49,883 nucleotides of DNA from Deltaproteobacteria bacterium. GTDB taxonomy: Bacteria > Myxococcota_A > Polyangia > Haliangiales > Haliangiaceae. Below are positions 26,417-33,859 of this stretch, in pieces. The notes below the pieces were generated by a model that saw only the letters and a list, made by a program, of their open reading frames with translations, was not told the DNA's origin and made no database searches. Where the stretch lies: positions 1 through 49,883 of the forward strand of contig JAIOQA010000250.1 of assembly GCA_021413675.1 (NCBI GenBank), in the 5' to 3' direction. Both the position numbers and the translations under genes were made by a program. Every line of letters begins with the position of its first letter. Position 1 is the first letter of the stretch.

Positions 26417-28915
26417 ATGGATTCGCTTTGGGCAGACATTCGCTACGCGGTTCGCATGATGGTGAAGGCCCCGGCGATGACCGCGGTCCTCGCGATCACT
26501 CTCGCGCTCGGCATCGGTGCGAGCACGACGATCTTCTCGGTCGTCAACTCCGTGGTGGTGCGTCCGTTGCCGTACGAGCATCCCGGCGAGCTCGTTCGCA
26601 CGTACACCGAGGTGACCGGCGAGGCGGAGCTGAGCCGATTCTTCGTGTCGCCGCCGGAGTTCGATGATCTGCGCCGCGACTGCCGATCGAGCTGCGCGGC
26701 GGTCGCCGCGTGGGCTTCGGGTACGGCGTCGATCGCAGGTGGCGATCGACCGGTCCATGTCGAGGCAACGTACGCGACGCACGAGCTGTTGCCGCTGCTC
26801 GGGGTCAGGCCGCTGCTCGGGCGCTGGTTCGACGAGTCGGAAGATCGACCCGGTGACCCGGGCGTGATCGTGCTCGGATACAACGTCTGGCAGCGCGCGT
26901 TCGGCGGCGACCCAGGCGTCGTCGGCCGCACGATCCACGTCGATGCGATGCCGATGACGGTGGTCGGCGTGATGCCAAAGGGGTTCGAGTTCATCGACCG
27001 ACACGAAGCTTGGTTGCCGCTCAATCTCGATGTCGCACACGCCGACCGCGCCGGTCACTACCTGAACGTCATGATCAGGCTCGCGCCGGGCGCCACGATC
27101 TCGTCATTTCGCTCGGAGCTAGCTGCGCTGGTCGCGAGCTGGCAGAAGTCCGGCCGCGAGCGCCATTCGCTGCACACCACGGACCATCCGATGATCGCGG
27201 TGCCGTTCCACGCTGACCTCGTCGGCTCGCTCGCGACGACGCTTTGGCTGCTCCAGGGCGCGGTGCTCTTCGTGCTGCTGATCTCGATCGTCAATGTTGC
27301 CAACCTGCTGCTTGCACGCGCGGAGACGCGCACCCGCGAGGTCGCGGTGCGTCACGCGCTCGGCGCGAGCCGGCGCCGGCTGGTCCGCCAGTTCCTGACG
27401 GAGAGCGTGCTGCAAGGCGTGCTCGGTGGCGCGCTCGGCCTGATCGTCGCCGTCTGGGGCGTCGATGCCGTGAGGGCTCTGATCCCGGCGTCGGCGCCGC
27501 GCGCGAGCGAGATCAGCCTCGACGGAAGCGCGATCGTCTTCGCGGTCGGTTGTGCGCTGTTCGCATCGCTGCTGTTCGGCATGGCGCCGATCTTCCATGC
27601 GCGCCGCACGCACCTCTACGCGTCGCTCAAGGACGGCAGCAAGGGCATGACTGCGACGCGCGCCAAGCTGCGCGTTCGCCGCAGCCTCGTGATCGGCGAG
27701 ATCGCGCTGGCGTTCGTGCTCGTGATCGGCTGCGTCGTCATGGTGCGCAGCTTCAACCGTCTGCAGCACGTCGACCTCGGCATGAAGCCCGGCAACATGG
27801 TGACGTTTACGCTCGAGCTGCCGCCGAAGACGTATCCGCAACGCGCGGGTGGGATCTTCTGGGATCGGCTGCAGGAACGATTGCGTGCGTTGCCCGGAGT
27901 CAAGAGCGCATCCCTGATCGGCGGCGACATTCCGTCGCGACCGCTCAACGTGCACGACGTCCACTTCGTCGGCAGGACGCCGGTGACGCGCGAGATGGCA
28001 GGACAGCTCGGGGTACCGCCCTGGACCTTCGATTACTGGCAGCGTCTCGGCGATGGAGCGATCGAGACGCTCGGCGCACGCATCGTGCGCGGCCGTGACA
28101 TCTCGCGCGCCGATGATGCGGACGCACCCGGCGTCGTGCTGATCAACGAGGCGTTCGCGAAGAAGTTCTATCCGGACGAGGATCCGATCGGCCGGCAGAT
28201 CATGCTTGCCGGTGTGGATCCGGTGAAGGATCCGCGCCAGACGATCATTGGCGTCGTCGCCGACATCAAGAATGCCGGTGCCGACAAGCCCGCCGGCGCT
28301 GAGGTGTTGGTGCCATGGCGGCAGTGGCCGCAGTACGCGCAGGGCAGCCCATCGGAGTTCCCGATCGTGTTGACCGCGATCGTGCGCACCGCGCGCGACC
28401 CGGCGACGGTGAAGGGTCCGATCCACGCGCTCGTCAGCGAGCTCGATCCATCGCTGCCGGTCGTGAACATGCGAACGATGAACGACACGATGTGGGAGGC
28501 GATCGCGCGCCCGCGCTTTCTCGCGTTCCTGCTGACGTGCTTTGCGGGCATCGCGCTGCTGCTCGCAGCGGTCGGCATCTACGGCGTGATGGCGCACACC
28601 GTCGCGCAGCGCACACAAGAGCTCGGCCTGCGCGTCGCACTGGGTGCCCAGCCGCGGCAGGTGCGCGCGCTCGTGCTGCGTCAGGCGGCGGTGCTCGTCG
28701 GCGTCGGCGTCACGGTCGGTCTGTCGACCGCGATCGCGTTGCAGCTGGCGCTCGACCAATTGCTGCGCGGTCTGTTCTACGGCGCCGAGCTGTCGCAGCC
28801 GCTGCTGCTCGCAGCCGTCGGTGTCGCGGTCACCGTCACGGCGTTGCTCGCGACGTGGGTACCGGCACGCCGCGCGACGAAGCTCGAGCCGACGCTCGCC
28901 CTGAGGAGCGAATAG
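26417..28915 (+). CDS. MacB/FtsX-type ABC transporter permease (ADOP-like, two FtsX units)
   Basis: 832 residues. The N-terminal helix segment LAITLALGIGASTTIFSVVN opens a MacB-like periplasmic core domain. The first FtsX block follows (VLFVLLISIVNVANLLLARAE, REVAVRHALGASRRRLVRQF), then a linker helix, a second core domain, and a C-terminal FtsX block ending VPARRATKLEPTLALRSE. The tandem layout is that of the large predicted permeases abundant in Acidobacteria and myxobacteria. No ATPase domain is present; it is encoded two genes downstream. AGGAG at 26406-26410 precedes the ATG. Likely exports the product or gives self-resistance, by context. Confidence 0.92.
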   Translation: MDSLWADIRYAVRMMVKAPAMTAVLAITLALGIGASTTIFSVVNSVVVRPLPYEHPGELVRTYTEVTGEAELSRFFVSPPEFDDLRRDCRSSCAAVAAWASGTASIAGGDRPVHVEATYATHELLPLLGVRPLLGRWFDESEDRPGDPGVIVLGYNVWQRAFGGDPGVVGRTIHVDAMPMTVVGVMPKGFEFIDRHEAWLPLNLDVAHADRAGHYLNVMIRLAPGATISSFRSELAALVASWQKSGRERHSLHTTDHPMIAVPFHADLVGSLATTLWLLQGAVLFVLLISIVNVANLLLARAETRTREVAVRHALGASRRRLVRQFLTESVLQGVLGGALGLIVAVWGVDAVRALIPASAPRASEISLDGSAIVFAVGCALFASLLFGMAPIFHARRTHLYASLKDGSKGMTATRAKLRVRRSLVIGEIALAFVLVIGCVVMVRSFNRLQHVDLGMKPGNMVTFTLELPPKTYPQRAGGIFWDRLQERLRALPGVKSASLIGGDIPSRPLNVHDVHFVGRTPVTREMAGQLGVPPWTFDYWQRLGDGAIETLGARIVRGRDISRADDADAPGVVLINEAFAKKFYPDEDPIGRQIMLAGVDPVKDPRQTIIGVVADIKNAGADKPAGAEVLVPWRQWPQYAQGSPSEFPIVLTAIVRTARDPATVKGPIHALVSELDPSLPVVNMRTMNDTMWEAIARPRFLAFLLTCFAGIALLLAAVGIYGVMAHTVAQRTQELGLRVALGAQPRQVRALVLRQAAVLVGVGVTVGLSTAIALQLALDQLLRGLFYGAELSQPLLLAAVGVAVTVTALLATWVPARRATKLEPTLALRSE

Positions 28916-30171
28916 TGGTCGACATCTCGATGGACATCCCCCGGACTCGCACCAAGTGGCGCCCGCGACGCGTCCTGCTCATCGGCGGCGCGATCGTCGC
29001 GCTGGCCGCGATCACGATCGGCGTGCGCTGGTTTGCGAATCGCGCCCCGGCGGTCGCGCGCAGTGAGCTGTGGATCGGCACCGTCAAGCGCGGCCCGCTC
29101 ACGCTCGAGGTGCGCGGCACCGGCACGCTGATTCCGCTCGATTTCCGCTGGGCTTCTGCGCCGGTGTCGGCGCGCGTCGAACGTGTGCTCGTGCAACCCG
29201 GCGCGCAGGTCACCGCGGGCTCCGTGCTGGTCGAGCTGTCGAACCCCGATGCGCAGCTCGCTGCGCTTGAGGCCGAGCGCGACGTCGCAGCCGCCGAGGC
29301 GGAGCTCGCGCACCTGTCCGCCGCCCTCGACAGCACGCAGCTGGCGCAGGAGTCCCAGGTCGCGAGCCTCGCCGCCGACGTCGCGATGGCAAGTCGCCGC
29401 TCGACGATCGATACCGAGATGTCGAGGCAGGGCGTCATCTCCGATCTGGAGAGTGCCGAGTCGGCCGACCGCGCGGCGCAGCTGGCACTTCGCAAACAGT
29501 TCGAGCGCAAGCGACTCGCGGTGCTGCGTCGCGGGCACAGGGCGCAGCTCGCCGCGCAGCGCGATCAGGTCAAACGCCTGCGTTCGCTCGCCGTGTTCCG
29601 CGGCCAGCAGCTCGAGGCACTGCACGTGCGCGCCGGTCAGGCCGGTACCGTCCAGGAGGTCGCTGTCGAGGCGGGGCAGTCGGTTGCCGCCGGCGCGCCG
29701 CTCGCGAAGGTGATCGTTCCGGACAAGCTGCAAGCGCGGCTGCAAATTCCGGAAGCGTCGACGGAGGACGTCAAGCCGGGCTTGGTCGCCCAGATCGATA
29801 CGCGCAACGGCATCGTCAAAGGCGAGGTCGTGCGCATCGACCTGGCCGCGAAGAACGGCACGGTGACCGTCGACATCAGGCTCGTCGACGTACTGCCCAA
29901 GTCGGCACGCGTCGATCAGAACGTCGAAGGCGTGATCGAGCTCGCACGCACGGACGACGTCTTGTTCGTCGCGCGCCCGGCGATCGGTGAGGCGCGCATG
30001 ACCGCCGGCGTGTTCAGGATCTCCGGAGACGAAGCGCGACGGGTGCCGGTCAGGTTCGGCCGGGCAGCGCTCAAGGACATCGAGATCGCGAGCGGCCTCC
30101 GGGCCGGCGACCAGATCATTCTCTCGGACACTTCGCGGTGGGACGGCATCGACCATCTGCGCATCGAGTGA
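28915..30171 (+). CDS. HlyD/RND-type periplasmic adaptor (membrane fusion protein)
   Basis: 418 residues. One N-terminal membrane helix ([21 protein letters not shown], about 20-40) is followed by a split biotinyl-lipoyl domain ([22 protein letters not shown] and [21 protein letters not shown]) that flanks a long coiled coil rich in Ala, Glu and Arg. A beta-barrel region and the membrane-proximal domain complete it. This is the adaptor of MacA type that links an inner-membrane permease to an outer-membrane channel; no TolC-like gene is in the window. Start GTG 28915 (TAGTG overlap) is preferred because GAGGAG at 28903-28908 is well spaced; ATG 28930 is an alternative. Confidence 0.92.
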   Translation: MVDISMDIPRTRTKWRPRRVLLIGGAIVALAAITIGVRWFANRAPAVARSELWIGTVKRGPLTLEVRGTGTLIPLDFRWASAPVSARVERVLVQPGAQVTAGSVLVELSNPDAQLAALEAERDVAAAEAELAHLSAALDSTQLAQESQVASLAADVAMASRRSTIDTEMSRQGVISDLESAESADRAAQLALRKQFERKRLAVLRRGHRAQLAAQRDQVKRLRSLAVFRGQQLEALHVRAGQAGTVQEVAVEAGQSVAAGAPLAKVIVPDKLQARLQIPEASTEDVKPGLVAQIDTRNGIVKGEVVRIDLAAKNGTVTVDIRLVDVLPKSARVDQNVEGVIELARTDDVLFVARPAIGEARMTAGVFRISGDEARRVPVRFGRAALKDIEIASGLRAGDQIILSDTSRWDGIDHLRIE

Positions 30172-30177
30172 GGAACC

Positions 30178-30909
30178 ATGCACGCAGCAACCAAGATCGC
30201 AATCGCACCTGAAGCCGCCGTCCGCCGCGAGCTCCTCGAGCTCCGCGGCATCGGCAAGAACTTCCACACCGACGACGTCGAGACGCGCGCGCTGGCCGAT
30301 ATCGAGCTCTCGATCGGCAAGGGCGAGTTCGTGTCGATCAGCGGGCCATCGGGTTCGGGCAAATCAACGCTCCTCTCGATCCTCGGCCTGCTCGACGTGC
30401 CGACGCAGGGCGAGTACCGCATCGACGGCCAGGACACCGCGAAGCTCGACCCGACACGCCGCGCCGTGGTGCGCAACAAGAGCATCGGGTTCATCTTCCA
30501 GGCATTCAACCTGATCGGTGATCTCACGGTCGAGGAGAACGTCGCGCTGCCGCTGACGTACCGCCGGAACATGCCGGCCGCGGAGCGCAAGCAACGCGTT
30601 GCGCAGGCGCTCGACGCCGTGAACATGTCGCATCGCGCCCGCCACCTGCCGGCACAGCTCTCCGGCGGGCAGCAACAGCGCGTCGCGGTCGCCCGCGCGG
30701 TGGCCGGCGATCCGTTGATCCTGCTCGCTGACGAGCCGACTGGAAACCTCGACTCCAAGAATGGTGATGCGGTGATGGAGCTCCTCGAGGGTCTGCACGC
30801 GAACGGCGCGACGATTTGCATGGTCACGCACAACCCCGACTACGCGCGGAAGGCGACGCGCGTGGTGGAGTTGTTCGACGGACGGCTCGCCGAGAACGGT
30901 CGCAGCTAA
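30178..30909 (+). CDS. ABC transporter ATP-binding protein, MacB/LolD type
   Basis: 243 residues with all ABC ATPase motifs: Walker [12 protein letters not shown] near residues 57-67, Q-loop GFIFQAFNL, signature [14 protein letters not shown], Walker [15 protein letters not shown] and the switch histidine in MVTHNPDYA. It powers the permease encoded upstream. GAGGA overlaps the end of the adaptor gene, 6 bases upstream of the ATG. This is the last gene of region A in this orientation; a hairpin follows. Confidence 0.96.
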   Translation: MHAATKIAIAPEAAVRRELLELRGIGKNFHTDDVETRALADIELSIGKGEFVSISGPSGSGKSTLLSILGLLDVPTQGEYRIDGQDTAKLDPTRRAVVRNKSIGFIFQAFNLIGDLTVEENVALPLTYRRNMPAAERKQRVAQALDAVNMSHRARHLPAQLSGGQQQRVAVARAVAGDPLILLADEPTGNLDSKNGDAVMELLEGLHANGATICMVTHNPDYARKATRVVELFDGRLAENGRS

Positions 30910-30924
30910 CGTGTGCAAGGTCGC

Positions 30925-30947
30925 GACGGCCTGTCGGATGGGCCGTC
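30925..30947 (+). terminator. Hairpin downstream of the ABC ATPase gene
   Basis: GACGGCC (30925-30931) and GGCCGTC (30941-30947) form a perfect 7-bp GC-rich stem with a 9-base loop, 15 bases after the ATPase stop. There is no following T-tract, so intrinsic termination would be weak. It marks the likely right end of the biosynthetic operon. Confidence 0.4.
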
Positions 30948-31261
30948 CGCCGATGGTTGGCCGTACCCTTCTTGCCGGCGTAGCCGTCGTCGTCCTCGGG
31001 ATCGAGGCCGAGCTGGCGAGTGCCACAATGTCGGTTTCGGCGTCGTAATCGAACACGTACGCGACGCGCGCGGCCCTCGTCGAGCGCAGCTCAGCCGCTA
31101 GCGACTCGGCCATCGCGCGCCGCGTCGCACCGTCCGGTCCTGCCGGCCGCGCTGCTGCAAGTTGTCCAGACAACTGGATCGCCCAGTGCGCAACGGTTGG
31201 ACGCGGATGCGCTGTCGCCGCGACCAGCCGGTCGACGCTTCCCGCCTCGAAGCGACGGAAC
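30948..31261. other. Gap with no supported gene
   Basis: Open frames exist on both strands but none has a convincing start or a recognisable family. The frame of the downstream nuclease stays open back to 31049 without showing the DUF1016 N-terminal domain. On the minus strand a frame over about 30930-31270 gives a protein-like sequence, but without a clear start or homology I leave it uncalled. It may be decayed coding DNA at an island edge. Confidence 0.4.
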
Positions 31262-32002
31262 TTGGGCACGGCCGCGAGACATATCCTCGCCGCGATCCGC
31301 GGCGACTGGACCAAGCGCGAGGTCGAGCGGCAGATCCGGACGCAGGCTGCGCGGCGGGCCGGCCTGCCGCGCGCCCGCGTCTCGGCGGTGCTCGCACAGG
31401 TGCATCCGACCGCCATCGAGAACTTCAAGAACGCCTACTCCGTCGAGTTCCTCGATCTCCCCGACGACCACTCCGAGGCCGAGCTGCACGGTGCGCTGCT
31501 GCGCAATCTCGGTCGCTTCATCACCGAGCTCGGTCGCGACTTCTGTTTCGTCGGCTCGGAGTACCCAGTGCAGGTCGGGCACCAGGACTTCGCGATCGAT
31601 CTCTTGTTCTTCCATCGCGGGCTCGCGTGCCTCGTCGCCATCGAGCTGAAGGTCCGCGAGTTTCGACCGGAGGACCTTGGCAAGCTGAGCTGCTACTTGG
31701 AGGCCCTCGATCGCGACGTGAAGAAGGCGCACGAGCGTCCGTCGATCGGCGTCCTGCTGTGCGCGACGAAGGACAACGAGGTCGTCGAGTACGCGCTCAA
31801 CCGAACGCTGTCGCCCGCGCTGGTCGCCGAGTACCAGACGGTGTTGCCCTCGCGCTTGCTGTTGCAGCGCACGTTGCGGGACCTCTATGCGCAGCTGACG
31901 CCAGAGACGGCGAGCGCAGCGCCCGCCGAGGCGTCCGAGCCGAGGGTGCTGACAGGGACGGCTCGCGGGCGGCGCTCGGCGAAGGCTCGACGCGTCCGAT
32001 AG
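31262..32002 (+). CDS. DUF1016/YhcG-type PDDEXK nuclease, N-terminal domain missing
   Basis: About 246 residues. From NFKNAYSVEFLDLPDDHSEAEL to EYALNRTLSPALVAEY the protein follows the YhcG/DUF1016 C-terminal nuclease domain, including FVGSEYPVQVGHQDFAIDLLFFH, VAIELKVREFRPEDLGKL and PSIGVLLCATKDNEVVEYAL; Asp and the E-x-K pair are the expected PD-(D/E)xK catalytic residues. The usual N-terminal domain of about 150 residues is absent: only the linker-like GDWTKREVERQI remains. TTG 31262 is the only visible start and has no good ribosome site. Family members act near restriction, recombination or mobile loci. Either a truncated gene or a short variant. Confidence 0.65.
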   Translation: MGTAARHILAAIRGDWTKREVERQIRTQAARRAGLPRARVSAVLAQVHPTAIENFKNAYSVEFLDLPDDHSEAELHGALLRNLGRFITELGRDFCFVGSEYPVQVGHQDFAIDLLFFHRGLACLVAIELKVREFRPEDLGKLSCYLEALDRDVKKAHERPSIGVLLCATKDNEVVEYALNRTLSPALVAEYQTVLPSRLLLQRTLRDLYAQLTPETASAAPAEASEPRVLTGTARGRRSAKARRVR

Positions 32003-32055
32003 CCGGTAGGGAACGGAGACGCTTATTCAGGGCCCTTGGGGAAAGAAATGTCGAA

Positions 32056-32078
32056 GGCCCACCTGAGTCAGGCGGGCC
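32056..32078 (+). terminator. Stem-loop after the DUF1016 gene
   Basis: GGCCCACCT (32056-32064) and AGGCGGGCC (32070-32078) pair over 9 positions with one A-C mismatch around a GAGTC loop, 54 bases after the nuclease stop. Strong GC stem, but no T-run follows. Likely terminates or stabilises the upstream transcript. Confidence 0.45.
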
Positions 32079-32079
32079 C

Positions 32080-32172
32080 TCTAGATTGCTGCTCTGGATG
32101 CGTTCCGCGGGGAGCGAAATGATTTGGTTAAGTGTCTAGAAATACATCGGATTCTTCAAATCGCACTCTAGA
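32080..32172. repeat. Three TCTAGA hexamers in an AT-richer patch
   Basis: TCTAGA occurs at 32080-32085, 32135-32140 and 32167-32172, within 93 bases of otherwise GC-rich sequence. The second and third could pair with each other because the hexamer is palindromic. The patch adjoins the tRNA-like fragment and contains no gene. It may belong to a recombination junction; this is inference. Confidence 0.3.
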
Positions 32173-32173
32173 G

Positions 32174-32201
32174 GTCTGGGGTTCGATCCCCCACAGCTCC
32201 A
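32174..32201 (+). other. tRNA/tmRNA-like 3' end fragment (T-arm plus acceptor strand)
   Basis: TGGGG (32177-32181), loop TTCGATC and CCCCA (32189-32193) make a perfect T-arm with the conserved TTC. CAGCTCC (32194-32200) plus A is a 7-base acceptor strand with discriminator; CGA follows, not CCA. The matching 5' strand (GGAGCTG or GGGGCTG) and complete D and anticodon arms are not found upstream. The acceptor end resembles that of tmRNA genes. A 3' RNA-gene fragment with its terminator is what integration into such a gene leaves behind, so an attachment-site remnant is the favoured reading. Confidence 0.55.
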
Positions 32202-32212
32202 CGAAAAACGGC

Positions 32213-32240
32213 AAAGGTCTCGCAGAGATGCGGGACCTTT
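32213..32240 (+). terminator. 12-bp GNRA-loop terminator hairpin
   Basis: AAAGGTCTCGCA (32213-32224) pairs with TGCGGGACCTTT (32229-32240) over all 12 positions, with one T-G wobble, around a GAGA tetraloop. It lies 11 bases after the tRNA-like 3' end, where a terminator of that RNA gene would be. The sequence after it (CGTCGTTTCG) is modestly T-containing. Confidence 0.7.
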
Positions 32241-32342
32241 CGTCGTTTCGGGGCCCGGATTTCGGTCCTGCGGAACGAATCGGCGCCGAGGTGGCCACGG
32301 GCGAGGAACTCGTTCGAGATGCCGCGACGCGCCCGTTTGCGG

Positions 32343-33569
32343 TCACTGAAAGGTGATCTGCCGATGGTGGTACGAGTTGGGCCCGGTCAGGGTCCAGCTC
32401 AGCGCGACCCACGTGATGGTCGTCGCGACCAGACCCTCGCTGGGAACCGTGAACGCGGTGTCGTGGCCGCGCAGGTGGATGTTCCACTGGGCGCTGGCGG
32501 TGGCGCCGCGCAGGTAGGTCACGATCGTGGTGGCCTCGCGATGAGCCTCGATGTCGCCGTCGAGCGCGAAGCCGCTGCCGCCGACGAGCCGGGCCGTGAT
32601 CGCCGGGAACTGCGCCTGCGCGAGGTCGAAGGTCAGCGCGGACGCGGACGGCACGACGACCTGGTCCTCGGTGTGCGCGCCGATGCCGCCCTCGCGGTAG
32701 ACCTGCGCCATCATGTGCCCGCCCTCGATCGTGGGTGCGGTCGACCTCGCGGCCTCGACGCCGACGTAGTCGATGCCACCGATGAACTGGCCGTGGTCGA
32801 GCATTCCGTTGGTGTTGACCCAGGTGATCCTGAACGGCGGCGGGTCGATCGTCGGCGTCGGTGGCGGGCTCACGGTCAGGGTCGTCGAGCCGAGCGGCTG
32901 CCACGTCGCGCTCGAGAGATCGATGGCCCCGGTGCCCAGGTCCGGCACCACGATCGTGTAGGCCGGCACGAAGTTGCGGAACGCGAGGAGGATCGCGCCG
33001 GTCCGCGCGCCACACCGCGAGCGATCGAGCCGCGTCGGGCCGTCGAGGTAGCGCTGGTAGTCGCAGAAGGCCACCTGGAGGTCGGGGGCGTCCGCCGGGG
33101 CCGGCGGTGGCGTCACGGTAACGTCGGGCAAGGCCGTCACGGCCGGCGCGCCGAGCGTGATCTCGTCGCCATCGACCAGCGCAGTCGCGCTGTCGTACTG
33201 GAAGAGCGGCTGGGGCGAGCTCGGAGTGACCGTGCCCGCCGGTGCGACCGAGGTCGCCATGCTGCCCGGCGGGACATCGGCGACCACGACGCCGCCCACG
33301 GTCGCGGCGTTCGCAAACAGGGTGCCGTCGGCGCGATGGAACAGGACATGATCGCCGGCGGTGTGGATCACCACGTGGGCCAGTGTCGGGCCGTCCGGCA
33401 GCGGCATCGCGTCGGGCGAGGCGTCGGGCGCGCCGTCGGGTGACGCATCGGTGATCGCGTCGGCGGTGGGCGGTGATCCGGAGTCGAGGTCCAGAGGATC
33501 GACGGCGGGGCCGCTGCACGCGACCCACAGAGGGACGAGGAGAACCGAGGCGAGGATGGTGCGAGGCAT
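32343..33569 (-). CDS. Putative lipoprotein with D/A/P-rich linker, function unknown
   Basis: 408 residues. The start MPRTILASVLLVPLWVACSG is a type II signal peptide with lipobox VAC, so the mature protein should be lipid-anchored in the envelope. Next comes a low-complexity linker rich in Asp, Ala, Ser and Pro (DAITDASPDGAPDASPDAMP), typical of myxobacterial surface lipoproteins, then a beta-rich body without recognised family (AHVVIHTAGDHVLFHRADG, ALVDGDEITLGAP). The pattern suggests an immunoglobulin-like or carboxypeptidase-regulatory-like surface protein. The open frame extends 5' of this start, but the signal peptide fixes ATG 33569. The 290 bases upstream, to 33859, show no gene. Confidence 0.75.
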   Translation of the reverse strand: MPRTILASVLLVPLWVACSGPAVDPLDLDSGSPPTADAITDASPDGAPDASPDAMPLPDGPTLAHVVIHTAGDHVLFHRADGTLFANAATVGGVVVADVPPGSMATSVAPAGTVTPSSPQPLFQYDSATALVDGDEITLGAPAVTALPDVTVTPPPAPADAPDLQVAFCDYQRYLDGPTRLDRSRCGARTGAILLAFRNFVPAYTIVVPDLGTGAIDLSSATWQPLGSTTLTVSPPPTPTIDPPPFRITWVNTNGMLDHGQFIGGIDYVGVEAARSTAPTIEGGHMMAQVYREGGIGAHTEDQVVVPSASALTFDLAQAQFPAITARLVGGSGFALDGDIEAHREATTIVTYLRGATASAQWNIHLRGHDTAFTVPSEGLVATTITWVALSWTLTGPNSYHHRQITFQ

Positions 33570-33859
33570 TCCGTCACTCTGGGGCGCCGCGCGAGATCCG
33601 GTGTCACGCGGACGTAAGGCCCCACCGTCGAGCCACGTTCGCCGTACCTTCGCCGCGCGATGCCATCGGCCGTGACGGGCTGTCCTCCCACCCTGTGCCA
33701 TTGCTGGCGGTTCCTGCCGCGTTCAATGGGCGAGCAAGACCGTCACCGTGAAGTCGGTCTTGGCGTCGCGGGCGTGATACGCGCCACGTACGTCACGCGC
33801 GCCGCGCGAAGATCGCCGCGCACCGATCCTGCGGCGCGGCGCGCGCGCTCACGCGTGCA

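Noticed and set aside
27119..28759. Long open frame on the minus strand opposite the ABC permease gene
   Set aside because: Low-complexity, charged translation (many Arg, His, Asp, Glu) typical of antisense to a membrane-protein gene; no family features.
32111..32201. A complete tRNA (for example a long tRNA-Sec or tRNA-Ser type) ending at 32201
   Set aside because: The CTTCAAA segment at about 32155 looks like a UCA anticodon loop, but its flanks do not pair as an anticodon stem. The possible 5' acceptor strand at 32111 pairs at only five of seven positions, and the D-arm is not formed.
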